Positions 1 to 7,802 of a DNA stretch of 64,000 nucleotides are shown here, in pieces. Below the pieces are notes generated by a model, which saw only the letters and a program-made list of their open reading frames with translations, made no database searches and was not told the origin of the DNA. The DNA is from Halanaerobium salsuginis (GTDB lineage: Bacteria; Bacillota; Halanaerobiia; Halanaerobiales; Halanaerobiaceae). The stretch covers positions 1-64,000 of the forward strand of contig NZ_FOTI01000013.1 of the NCBI RefSeq assembly GCF_900114545.1, read 5' to 3'. The stretch's first letter is position 1, and each line of letters begins with the position of its first letter. Position numbers and translations under genes: made by a program.

Positions 1-24
1 AATTCTTCAAAGGGAAAGAGACAC

Positions 25-115
25 TCTTGTCGAATATTATTAATAGGGCTTCACCTTCTTTCGGGTTTTATGGGTGCTACTATTTAATTCGACAAGATGG
101 GGTGAAGCCCTTTTT
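25..115. other. Interleaved inverted repeats, possible insertion-sequence end
   Basis: Two perfect inverted repeats are interleaved: 25-35 matches 87-97 (11 bp) and 46-55 matches 101-110 (10 bp, GGGCTTCACC). The second is followed by five T on the plus strand. Because the pairs cross, they would form either alternative hairpins or a pseudoknot. Compact crossing repeats of this type are seen at insertion-sequence ends, and the rest of such an element could lie left of the window. The alternative is a terminator of a plus-strand gene outside the window. No transposase fragment is readable here. Confidence 0.3.
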
Positions 116-138
116 ATATCATTAAAATCTTTGTTATA

Positions 139-822
139 TCAAGGCTTATTTTTATGAAATTCGCTTAAATAAATAGTTCTATCTCTAATATTAAATATTT
201 TAGCTAATATTTTATCTAAAATACTTTGATAACTACTCTGATAACCACCTGAGCCAATAAATAAATCAGTATCTCCAATTTGCTGGACATAACTATACTT
301 TTGTTCCCATTTCCCATTATTAGGATTAAGATAAGGGTAGGCTAGTCTACCTCCCCCAGTAGCTTTAATTATCTTTATCATTTCAACTAAAATTTTAACA
401 TTATCTACCTGTAAACTCATCCTATTTTGCCCTTCAAGCCCCGGGCTTGGCGGAAGAGAAACAGTATTTCCATCTAGATCATAAATATAAAAATAAAGAT
501 TATTTAAAGTTGATTTTTTATTCAAATTTGAGACCAATTCCCTTAGATCTGCTTCAGTAAATTGCTGATTATTTTTTTCTGCTGTCAGGAGATGTTTTTG
601 ATAAATTTCAGCTAAGATGCTTGCTCTTGTTTTTACCAAGGACTCATATTTATCATACTTTCTTTCAAGTAGTTCCTGCTTTATTAAGCTCTGATTCTCA
701 GCTGATAAATCATTAAATTGATAAATTACTATTATCAATAATAAAATCATAGCTAAAATAAAGCTGAGCCCAATCCCAAGCAGTATCTTATTCTGAATAG
801 ATAAGTTACTGAATTTTTTCAT
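139..822 (-). CDS. Membrane-anchored single-cache sensor protein without output domain
   Basis: About 227 residues. An N-terminal membrane helix (roughly residues 12-35) is followed by a helical stretch and a single cache-like fold with IYDLDGN and a terminal DLFIGSGGY strand, as in the sCache_2 sensors of chemoreceptors and kinases. Such domains bind small extracellular ligands. The protein stops about 30 residues after the cache domain, with no second membrane helix, HAMP, methyl-accepting or kinase module. It is either a stand-alone periplasmic sensor subunit or the remnant of a truncated chemoreceptor. The ATG at 822 is chosen because AGGAG lies six bases before it; an ATG two codons earlier overlaps that site. 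Confidence 0.7.
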   Translation of the reverse strand: MKKFSNLSIQNKILLGIGLSFILAMILLLIIVIYQFNDLSAENQSLIKQELLERKYDKYESLVKTRASILAEIYQKHLLTAEKNNQQFTEADLRELVSNLNKKSTLNNLYFYIYDLDGNTVSLPPSPGLEGQNRMSLQVDNVKILVEMIKIIKATGGGRLAYPYLNPNNGKWEQKYSYVQQIGDTDLFIGSGGYQSSYQSILDKILAKIFNIRDRTIYLSEFHKNKP

Positions 823-956
823 AGTCATCTCCTATCAATAAGTATTGTGTAAAATTCATCTTTAAATAATTAATTATTTAGAGTCTAGGTATGTCTAACA
901 TTATATCAAAAATAATTTTTAATATCTATCTGAAAACATTTAAAAGTCATTTAATT

Positions 957-1014
957 AAAAAAATCCCCTTTAGGTAGCTAGAATCAAATTACAAATTCTG
1001 CTATTTAAAGGGGA
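957..1014 (-). terminator. Intrinsic terminator of the small membrane-protein gene
   Basis: Arms 964-972 and 1006-1014 (TCCCCTTTA / TAAAGGGGA) are perfect and the inner bases can extend the stem imperfectly. On the minus strand the stem is followed by seven T (957-963). It lies downstream of the gene ending at 1038. Confidence 0.8.
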
Positions 1015-1037
1015 TATTAATTAGTATTTTCCTTAAA

Positions 1038-1367
1038 TTAACTATTATGATCATTTTCATTATTATTTTTTTCTTTAACAGCTTTATTAATTGATTTTTT
1101 TAGTGTCCGCATAATATCTTCTTCACTATCCACTCCCATCACAATAATATCAGGAGTACTCCCAAAAAAGTAATTAAAGACTTCAAATAACCCAAAACAA
1201 ATCAACAGAAAAAGTAGCGCTATCTCCAAACTAAAATTATAATATATTAAAACAAAAGTTAAGGCAGATATAAAACCTGCTAAATATGAAATTTGATTTT
1301 TATGCTGATTAATTAATAAGGAGAAAAGATCTTTTAAAACTACTAGTTTTTGCTTAATTAAGATCAC
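1038..1367 (-). CDS. Small two-helix membrane protein, unknown function
   Basis: 109 residues that I do not recognise. Two closely spaced hydrophobic helices (about residues 26-45 and 47-68) are followed by a charged, asparagine-rich cytoplasmic tail (KKSINKAVKEKNNNEND). Between them lies FGSTPDIIVMG, with no known motif. The start is GTG, with GAGAAGG immediately before it, so initiation may be weak or the start misplaced. It has its own terminator at 957-1014 and lies 54 bp downstream of the heme operon, so it could be read through from that operon or stand alone. Confidence 0.55.
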   Translation of the reverse strand: MILIKQKLVVLKDLFSLLINQHKNQISYLAGFISALTFVLIYYNFSLEIALLFLLICFGLFEVFNYFFGSTPDIIVMGVDSEEDIMRTLKKSINKAVKEKNNNENDHNS

Positions 1368-1420
1368 CTTCTCAATTTCTAATATTTAAAAACATTATTT
1401 ATATAATATCAAGCCTTATT

Positions 1421-1969
1421 TTAAATGTCAAAATCATTTGTAAAGTACTTTAAACTGCTCTTTTTTAATTCCTCCGTTGAATAAAGTATCTGATAGTCAT
1501 TTATCTGATGTTTAGCAGCAGTCTCAACAACCAGATCTTCTAAAACTGATTTGTTTTTTGCATGAAACATAGCATAAAAATTATAAGGCCATTCAGGATA
1601 TGTCTTCCGCTGATAACAGTGGCTGACTTCTTTTAAAGAGGAAATTTTATTGGCGATAGCTGTCAGCTTTACATCTGGCAAAAAACAAACGAACATTCCA
1701 TTAGCTTGATAACCTGACTGCCGATGATACAAAATAGCAGCAACTCTTTTTAAAATTTTTTGCTGTTTCAATTTTTTAAGCCGGTCTAATAATTCTACCA
1801 ACTCTATATTAAGCTGATCTGCAATTTTCTGATAAGGATTAATGGTTAAAGGAATGTTTTTTTCCATACTTTTAATAATTGCTTTATCTACTTTATCTAA
1901 TTTAAATTTATTCATCTTTTTAAGTCGAGCTGTTTCAGCCTTCTTGTTAGTCATTCTATTTAATCCCAT
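1421..1969 (-). CDS. ahbB: Siroheme decarboxylase subunit, AhbB type
   Basis: 182 residues. An AsnC/Lrp-like winged helix (about residues 25-80: DKAIIKSMEKNIPL, LDRLKKLKQQKIL) is followed by a ferredoxin-like half carrying VSHCYQRKTYPEWPYNFYAMFH, close to the siroheme-contacting region of AhbB/NirH-type proteins. With its partner it should remove two acetate carboxyls of siroheme to give 12,18-didecarboxysiroheme. It overlaps the upstream subunit gene by 14 bp, implying translational coupling. The start is uncertain: AGGAGG touches the ATG at 1969 and lies 15 bases before the ATG at 1954, which directly follows the upstream stop. The AhbA/AhbB assignment within the pair is by motif resemblance and could be reversed. 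Confidence 0.78.
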   Translation of the reverse strand: MGLNRMTNKKAETARLKKMNKFKLDKVDKAIIKSMEKNIPLTINPYQKIADQLNIELVELLDRLKKLKQQKILKRVAAILYHRQSGYQANGMFVCFLPDVKLTAIANKISSLKEVSHCYQRKTYPEWPYNFYAMFHAKNKSVLEDLVVETAAKHQINDYQILYSTEELKKSSLKYFTNDFDI

Positions 1970-2444
1970 CCTCCTGTAAATTAATCTCTGAATCTGACTT
2001 CATATCAAAAAATACATTTAACTTAAAAAATTTTTCCTTAGGTAATTGATAAAGGTTTTTAACACCTGGTTGGTTAACTACTTTAGCCAAAAAAGCTTCT
2101 CTAGCAACAGCAGTTTCTGTAGTTAATGTAAACCAGAGATTAAGCCGATTTGTCCTGCGATAGTTATGAGTAACTCCTGGATGTTGATTTATAAATTTAG
2201 CAATTTGATAAAAATTATTTTCTTCAGCTTCTAAAGCTACTAAAGTACTTTGATATCCCAATTCCTTTGAATTAAAAACTCCTCCCAGCCGTCTAATATA
2301 ATTGGCTGACTTTAGTTTTTTTATTCTTTCAAGTAATTGTTCTACATCAATTTCTAGTTCAGCTGCTAAATGTTTAAATGGGCTAGCTTCCAGGCTTAAC
2401 CCCTGCTGTAATTTATTTAATATTTGCTGATCAAGTTGATCCAC
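1956..2444 (-). CDS. ahbA: Siroheme decarboxylase subunit, AhbA type
   Basis: 162 residues with GTG start and AAGGAG upstream. It has the same fold order as its partner: an N-terminal AsnC-like helix-turn-helix (LDQQILNKLQQGL, ERIKKLKSANYIRRLGGVF) and a C-terminal domain with PGVTHNYRR and LNLWFTL, the pattern of AhbA/NirD-type decarboxylase subunits. In this family the helix-turn-helix is structural; the proteins are enzymes, not DNA-binding regulators, although a heme-sensing role has been discussed. It sits third in the ahb operon and overlaps the next gene. Confidence 0.78.
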   Translation of the reverse strand: MDQLDQQILNKLQQGLSLEASPFKHLAAELEIDVEQLLERIKKLKSANYIRRLGGVFNSKELGYQSTLVALEAEENNFYQIAKFINQHPGVTHNYRRTNRLNLWFTLTTETAVAREAFLAKVVNQPGVKNLYQLPKEKFFKLNVFFDMKSDSEINLQEDGIK

Positions 2445-2529
2445 AATCTCAACTCCTTAACTTTAAATTAATTTACTATATTTTCCGCCCAATAATTAAT
2501 ATTTATTTATTAAAAGCCAGCTAAATAAA

Positions 2530-3507
2530 TTAAACCAGGCAAAAAGGATCAGCAGCAAGATAATTATTAGTGGCATAATATGCTTTTGCCCGGCAGCCGC
2601 GACAGCTGTTTTTGTATTGACAAGTCCCACATTTACCCTGCCAATTTTGCTGCCGCAATTGTTTAAAAACTTTACTATTTCGCCAAATAGAAGTAAAGCT
2701 CTCTTCTCGAATATTGCCAACTTTTAAATCAAGATAAGCACACGGCTGGACATCGCCAACTGGATTAACAATACAATAGTTAATTCCAGCTAGACAGCCA
2801 CTTTTAAATCTTGTAGAAATATTTAACTGATCTGCAGCTGCAATAAACTGCGGAGCACAAACTGGTTTAACTTCAATTTCGACTTGGGCAGATTTTTTCA
2901 TTATCCGTTCAACTGCTTTTTTATACTGAATCTTATCTACTGAATTTTTTTCAATATAGGCTGCTCTCCCCGTAGGAACTAGAAAAAAAATATGAGCTGC
3001 TCGAGCTCCAACTGAAGCTGTATAATCAATAAAAGCTTCTATTTCAGTCACATTCCAATCCATAACTGTCATGTGGGTTTGAAATGGTATTGCAACTTTT
3101 TTTAAAGCCCGAAAAGCATCTTCTACCAACTCAAAAAGTCCCGGCTGTCCTCTAAATTTATCATGTTTAACAGGATCAATGCTATCCAGACTAATTCCAG
3201 CTGCCATTAGACCAGCATCTTTTAGCTTTTGAGCAGTTTTAAAATCTAGTAATCCCCCAGCAGTTCCTAAAACTGGCCGCAAGCCAATTCGAGCTGCATA
3301 AGCAATTAACTCAAAGATATCTTCTCTCAGTAAAGGTTCTCCCCCCGAAAATATCATTAAATTAAAGTCAGCTGCTTTAATTTCTCGCAGCATCTTTTTA
3401 GCTTCTGCAGTATTTAATTCAGCAGCCATATTTTCTCCTGCATCGCGATAACAGTGTGGGCAATTAAGATTACATTTATTAGTAGAATTCCAGGAAACTA
3501 TCTTCAC
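2530..3507 (-). CDS. ahbD: Radical SAM heme synthase-like protein (AhbD/NirJ2 type)
   Basis: 325 residues. The radical SAM cluster motif is at the extreme N-terminus (C12-x3-C16-x2-C19, CNLNCPHC), followed by GGEPLLR. A SPASM-type cysteine array lies at the C-terminus (CVRP-like CAYL, then CGTCQYKNSCRGC and a final PFC). Length and order match the NirJ2/AhbD group, which converts Fe-coproporphyrin III to heme by oxidative decarboxylation of two propionates. The start is GTG with AAGGAGG eight bases upstream. It is second in the operon, 77 bp after ahbC. NirJ-type proteins are hard to tell apart by sequence, so the exact step is inferred from having two different radical SAM genes next to both decarboxylase subunits. 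Confidence 0.78.
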   Translation of the reverse strand: MKIVSWNSTNKCNLNCPHCYRDAGENMAAELNTAEAKKMLREIKAADFNLMIFSGGEPLLREDIFELIAYAARIGLRPVLGTAGGLLDFKTAQKLKDAGLMAAGISLDSIDPVKHDKFRGQPGLFELVEDAFRALKKVAIPFQTHMTVMDWNVTEIEAFIDYTASVGARAAHIFFLVPTGRAAYIEKNSVDKIQYKKAVERIMKKSAQVEIEVKPVCAPQFIAAADQLNISTRFKSGCLAGINYCIVNPVGDVQPCAYLDLKVGNIREESFTSIWRNSKVFKQLRQQNWQGKCGTCQYKNSCRGCRAKAYYATNNYLAADPFCLV

Positions 3508-3584
3508 AAAAAGTCCTCCTTGATATAGAAATAAGCTCTTATAATATAAATCATTAAAAATTTAAATCCTTCATTTGTTTAGGT

Positions 3585-4766
3585 TTAATTAAATATTTTG
3601 GTTTTAATTTCAGCTTCACTTAAATAACAGCCTGGGTCTTCACCCCAGAGATCTCCAGCTGCATAGGCCCGGGCCCGTAAATTACCATTGCAGACCGCCA
3701 GAAAATTACAATTTTCACATTTGCCCTGCAGATATTGTTGGCGATGCCGTAGTTTATTTAAAAAATTATTATCCTGATCTGTCCAAATTTCAGCAAAATT
3801 TTTATCTCTTATATTACCCAGAACAATAAACCTACTAAATTGATCAGCATAAACATTACCCTGATGATCAATATTAGCAATTGCGCTGCCACTTCTATTC
3901 CCACCACTAAGTAAAAGCTGCTGATAGACATAAGCGGCTTGTGAAGGAAATTGATCTTTTAGTTTTAAATAAAGATATGGGCCATCAGCATGGTTATCAA
4001 CAGTTAAAATTTCCTTTGGGTTATCATGATTAATAAAATATTTAGTCCAGGCAATTATTTGGTCAATAACCTGCTTTTTTTGCACTGAACTCAATTCAGC
4101 ACTTTTAATATTTTTGCCACGGCCTGAATATACTAGATGATAAAAACAAATCCTGGGGATTTCTTCTTGTTCTATAAGCTTAAACAATTCGTCTAACTGT
4201 TGATAATTAGACTTAGTTATAGTAAAACGCAAACCAACTTTCTGGCCAACTTTCTGGCAGTTACGAATACCATTTAAAGCTGCTTTAAAAGCTCCCTTTT
4301 TACCTCGAAAATCATCATTAACTTCTGGCAGGCCATCAAGACTAATCCCGACATAACTAACTCCCAGCTTTTTTAACTTAACTGCTACTTGAGGAGTTAT
4401 TTGGGTACCATTACTTGAAATAACAACCCTTAATCCTAATTTTTTTGCTTTTGCTATCAATAAATAAAGATCATCTCTTAATAAAGGTTCTCCACCACTC
4501 ATTAATAAAACAGGTACTTTAAAATCTGCTAGCTGTTCAATTAAATTAAATGCTGCCTCAGTAGTTAATGTCTCTTTCTTCTCTTCTGCCGCAGAATTAG
4601 AGTAGCAATGTTTACACCTTAAGTTACATTGAGAATTAATATTCCAGGCAACAACTGGACCAATACCTTCGCGAGCACCCGTAATTGAATTCTGGCATTT
4701 TTTATGATAACGAAGTTGGTCCCCATATGTATTAAAATTTGTTAACATTTTAGTTAAGTTAAACAT
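3585..4766 (-). CDS. ahbC: Radical SAM Fe-coproporphyrin III synthase-like protein (AhbC/NirJ1 type)
   Basis: 393 residues. The cluster motif C47-x3-C51-x2-C54 (CNLRCKHC) is followed by MSGGEPLLRDD, SSNGT and GISLDG, the usual radical SAM landmarks. The C-terminal SPASM region has GKCENCNFLAVC and a final PGC, able to bind an auxiliary 4Fe-4S cluster. The roughly 45-residue N-terminal extension and the length fit NirJ1/AhbC, which removes the acetate groups of 12,18-didecarboxysiroheme. First gene of the ahb operon; GAGGTG lies just before the ATG and an extended -10 (TGTTATAAT) lies at 4812-4820. Confidence 0.8.
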   Translation of the reverse strand: MFNLTKMLTNFNTYGDQLRYHKKCQNSITGAREGIGPVVAWNINSQCNLRCKHCYSNSAAEEKKETLTTEAAFNLIEQLADFKVPVLLMSGGEPLLRDDLYLLIAKAKKLGLRVVISSNGTQITPQVAVKLKKLGVSYVGISLDGLPEVNDDFRGKKGAFKAALNGIRNCQKVGQKVGLRFTITKSNYQQLDELFKLIEQEEIPRICFYHLVYSGRGKNIKSAELSSVQKKQVIDQIIAWTKYFINHDNPKEILTVDNHADGPYLYLKLKDQFPSQAAYVYQQLLLSGGNRSGSAIANIDHQGNVYADQFSRFIVLGNIRDKNFAEIWTDQDNNFLNKLRHRQQYLQGKCENCNFLAVCNGNLRARAYAAGDLWGEDPGCYLSEAEIKTKIFN

Positions 4767-4930
4767 ATTTCACCTCAAACTTTATAATAATAAATAATAA
4801 TCATTACTTATATTATAACATATTAAGGATTAAAACAATATTTCCTCTATTTTATTCAGGACAGCTTCCAATTTATAATGGGAGTTGCAAAGTTTTTCTT
4901 CTAGCTCAATATAATTTAGCTAATTCTATA

Positions 4931-4944
4931 TAAAAACGTTTTTA
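4931..4944. promoter_or_regulatory. Palindromic operator candidate TAAAAACGTTTTTA
   Basis: A perfect 14-bp palindrome with the AAANCGNTTT core typical of LacI/CcpA-family operators. It lies six bases upstream of the -35 of the transporter promoter. Similar cores occur at 10081-10090 and 14109-14118. Confidence 0.45.
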
Positions 4945-4949
4945 GTTAT

Positions 4950-4978
4950 TTGCAGGATATCTGAATAGCTGATAAAAT
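4950..4978 (+). promoter_or_regulatory. Sigma-A promoter of the plus-strand Opp-type operon
   Basis: TTGCAG at 4950-4955, a 17-base spacer, then TAAAAT at 4973-4978. The start codon at 5098 would leave a leader of about 115 bases with GAAAGGAG before the ATG. Confidence 0.5.
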
Positions 4979-5097
4979 ATAGTTTAATATAATGTTTTTA
5001 AATAATTAATCTAACGGGTACTTAGGTGGTTAATTTTTAATAAGTTAAAAAGTTAATTAATAAACTTTACCTGGATTAAAGAAAGGAGTATTGAAAA

Positions 5098-6822
5098 ATG
5101 AAGAAAAGAATATTTATCTATTTAATTTTATTTATGCTAATCTTTGCTACTTTAGCTGCAGCTCAAAATATTTCTTTACAGGATCCCTGGTATTCTAAAA
5201 AAGAGCAGGGCAAATATGGAGGCACATTAATTTCTACTTTAACTGGTGATCCGAAGACTTTTAACATTTTAATTGCTAAAGAAACTTCTTCAACTGATGT
5301 TTTAGCAGGTTATATTTTTGAAGGCTTATTAACTAGAAATGGGGTTACTACTGAACTAGAACCAGAACTAGCTAAAGAATGGTCAATTAGTGAAGATGGT
5401 AAAGTATATACATTAAAATTACGCCGTGGAGTTCAGTGGAGTGATGGAGTTGAATTTACCGCCGATGATGTTATATTTACCTTTGATCTAATCAGTGATC
5501 AGCAAATTCCAACTAGCAGTAGAGATGTTATGTTGATTGATGCTGAATTTCCTGAATATAAAAAATTAGATAAATATACAGTTCAATTTAAACTTGCAAA
5601 ATCTTTTGCTCCTTTTTTAAATAATTTAACTGCTCCTATCCTCCCAAAACATAAATTATATTCTATCTGGCAGGCAGGTGATTTTAATAAGGTCTGGGGA
5701 ATTAATACTGAGCCAGCTGAAATTGTAGGTACTGGTCCTTTTAAGTTAAAAGAATATAAACCTGGTGAGAGAATAATAATGGTAAAAAATAATCTTTATT
5801 GGCGTAAAGATCCAGCTGGTAAAACTTTACCTTATCTTGAAAACTGGGTTAGAATCATTGCTGATAATCAAGAAACTAAAAGTCTCTTGTTTGAAAAAGG
5901 TCAAACCCATTTTCTCGCTGTACGGGGGATTGATTACAAACGTTTTGCTAGTAAAGCAGATCAAAATGATTTTACCTTAGTTAATGCTGGTCCTAATTTT
6001 GGAACTGACTTTTTGATTTTCAATCTTAATCCCCGCAATCCCAAACTAAAAGAACAGCCCTGGAAACTAGAGTGGTTTAATAACATTCACTTTAGAAAAG
6101 CAATTGCTTATGCATTTGACAAACAAACAATGATCAGCCAGGCCATGGCTGGTCAAGGTACTCCTCAATGGAGTCCAGTCAGCAGCCCTAATAAAGTATA
6201 CCTTAATCAAGATGTTAAAAAGTATCCTTTTAATTTAGAAAAAGCTCGTCAAGAATTAAAAGCAGCTAAATTTTACTGGGATGACAGCGGTAAGCTTTAT
6301 GACCAAAATGATCGAAGAGTAGAATTCAATATCTTAACTTATGCTGAAAATAATACAATTATTTCTTTAATGAATATTATCGCTTCTGATTTACGAAATT
6401 TGGGTATGAAAATTAATGCAAGTCCAATTGAATTTAACAAATTAGTTAGTAAACTAGATAATGAGTGGGATTTTGATACAATTATTATTGGTTTAACTGG
6501 TGGAGTAGAGCCTCATTCAGGCTCCAATGTCTGGCCATCAAATGGACATTTGCATATGTGGAACCCTCGTCAAAAAAATCCAGCTACCGAGTGGGAAGCC
6601 AGAATTGACGAGTTATTCCGCCTAGGTGCAGCCGCTACTTCTATTAAGCAGCGCCAAAAATATTATGATGAATTTCAGGAAATCATTGCTGAAAAATTAC
6701 CAGTTATTTATACAGTAGTTCCTAATTCAATTTATGCTGTTCGTAATAATCTCAAAAATACTGATATAACTGCGTATGGTGGCGTGATCTGGAATATTTA
6801 TGAATTATACCTGGAGGATTGA
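5098..6822 (+). CDS. Family 5 ABC transporter substrate-binding protein
   Basis: 574 residues. The leader (MKKRIFIYLILFMLIFATLAAA) ends at an AxA signal-peptidase site with no lipobox cysteine, so the protein should be free in the periplasm. The body is a SBP_bac_5 fold: LTGDPKTFN, LEPELAKEWSISEDGKVYTLKLRRGVQWSDG and IVGTGPFKL are classical family landmarks. The family binds peptides, but in saccharolytic thermophiles and anaerobes many members bind oligosaccharides. The downstream neighbours are two permeases, and a cellobiose phosphorylase lies 3.4 kb away, so a beta-glucoside oligomer is a reasonable but unproven ligand. ATG is preceded by GAAAGGAG. Confidence 0.85.
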   Translation: MKKRIFIYLILFMLIFATLAAAQNISLQDPWYSKKEQGKYGGTLISTLTGDPKTFNILIAKETSSTDVLAGYIFEGLLTRNGVTTELEPELAKEWSISEDGKVYTLKLRRGVQWSDGVEFTADDVIFTFDLISDQQIPTSSRDVMLIDAEFPEYKKLDKYTVQFKLAKSFAPFLNNLTAPILPKHKLYSIWQAGDFNKVWGINTEPAEIVGTGPFKLKEYKPGERIIMVKNNLYWRKDPAGKTLPYLENWVRIIADNQETKSLLFEKGQTHFLAVRGIDYKRFASKADQNDFTLVNAGPNFGTDFLIFNLNPRNPKLKEQPWKLEWFNNIHFRKAIAYAFDKQTMISQAMAGQGTPQWSPVSSPNKVYLNQDVKKYPFNLEKARQELKAAKFYWDDSGKLYDQNDRRVEFNILTYAENNTIISLMNIIASDLRNLGMKINASPIEFNKLVSKLDNEWDFDTIIIGLTGGVEPHSGSNVWPSNGHLHMWNPRQKNPATEWEARIDELFRLGAAATSIKQRQKYYDEFQEIIAEKLPVIYTVVPNSIYAVRNNLKNTDITAYGGVIWNIYELYLED

Positions 6823-6824
6823 AG

Positions 6825-7793
6825 ATGAAAACTTACTTAATTAGAAGAGTTTTAGTTTTAATTCCACTTTTATTGGCTATCTCTCTTCTTTCCTTCTTCA
6901 TAATGCAATTATCACCTGGAAATTATCTTGATCAATTACGGTTAAATCCAGATATTTCAAGTGATTTAATTAATCGACTGGAAAGTGAATATGGACTTAA
7001 TCAAAATATTTTCCACCAATATTTACACTGGCTCTGGCAGCTTTTGCATGGTAATTTAGGAGAATCATTTAGCTATAGAATTCCAGTTACAGAAGTTATT
7101 GGCAGCCGTATTGCTAATACTTTTATTTTATCTTTAGCTGCAATGATTATTGCCTGGGGCCTTGCTATTCCACTTGGAATTTATTCTGCAACACATCGTT
7201 ATTCAATTACTGATAATTTTTTAAGTAGCTTTGCTTTTATTGGACTATCAATTCCTAATTTCTTTTTTGCTTTAATTTTACTTTTTTTAATTGTAAAATA
7301 TAGTCTTCCATTACCAGTCAGTGGCATGACAGATATTATGCATGATTTTATGAGCCCAACTGAACAATTACTTGACATTTTAAGGCATCTTTTGGTACCA
7401 GCAGTAGTTTTAGGTACAGCAAGTACTGCTTCTCTAATGAGACAGATGAGAGGTCAAATGCTTGATGTAATTAATTCTGATTATATTCGTACAGCGCGGG
7501 CCAAAGGGCTGAAAGAAAGAACAATTATTTATCATCATGCTCTGCGTAATGCTTTAAATCCAATGATAACTCTCTTTGGTTATCAGCTAAGCTCTCTTTT
7601 AAGTGGTGCTGCACTAACAGAGACTGTTACTGGATGGCCTGGATTAGGTAAAATGATGCTGACAGCAGTACGGGGCAAAGATATTTATCTTGCTATGGCT
7701 GGAATGATGATGGGGAGTTTTATGTTAGTTATTGGTAATTTAATTTCTGACTTACTATTAGCACTTAATGACCCCCGGATTAAGTATGATTGA
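6825..7793 (+). CDS. Opp/Dpp-type ABC permease, first subunit (DppB family)
   Basis: About 322 residues with six predicted helices and the BPD_transp_1 signature, including the EAA-like loop IRTARAKGLKERTIIYHHALRNAL. The N-terminus TYLIRRVLVLIPLL and MQLSPGN are typical of the B subunit. GGAGG lies seven bases before the ATG at 6825; a TTG at 6819 is too close to it to be used. The gene starts three bases after the stop of the binding protein, so the two are coupled. Confidence 0.88.
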   Translation: MKTYLIRRVLVLIPLLLAISLLSFFIMQLSPGNYLDQLRLNPDISSDLINRLESEYGLNQNIFHQYLHWLWQLLHGNLGESFSYRIPVTEVIGSRIANTFILSLAAMIIAWGLAIPLGIYSATHRYSITDNFLSSFAFIGLSIPNFFFALILLFLIVKYSLPLPVSGMTDIMHDFMSPTEQLLDILRHLLVPAVVLGTASTASLMRQMRGQMLDVINSDYIRTARAKGLKERTIIYHHALRNALNPMITLFGYQLSSLLSGAALTETVTGWPGLGKMMLTAVRGKDIYLAMAGMMMGSFMLVIGNLISDLLLALNDPRIKYD

Positions 7794-7802
7794 GGTGTTT
7801 AA

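Larger units (their letters stand above)
4767..5097. other. Divergent promoter region between ahb operon and Opp-type genes
   Basis: This 331-bp gap separates divergent transcription units. The left part carries an extended -10 for ahbC on the minus strand (4812-4820). The right part carries a plus-strand promoter (4950-4978) and a palindrome (4931-4944). No small reading frame with a ribosome site was found; the bases between 4980 and 5080 show nothing else I can name. Confidence 0.6.

Noticed and set aside
1421-2444. Annotation of the pair as Lrp/AsnC transcription factors
   Set aside because: The pairing with two radical SAM genes and the HNYRR / SHCYQR motifs identify siroheme decarboxylase subunits.
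2496-2720. A 74-codon minus-strand frame overlapping the 3' part of ahbD
   Set aside because: It lies in another frame of the SPASM-coding end of ahbD, has no ribosome site and matches no family.
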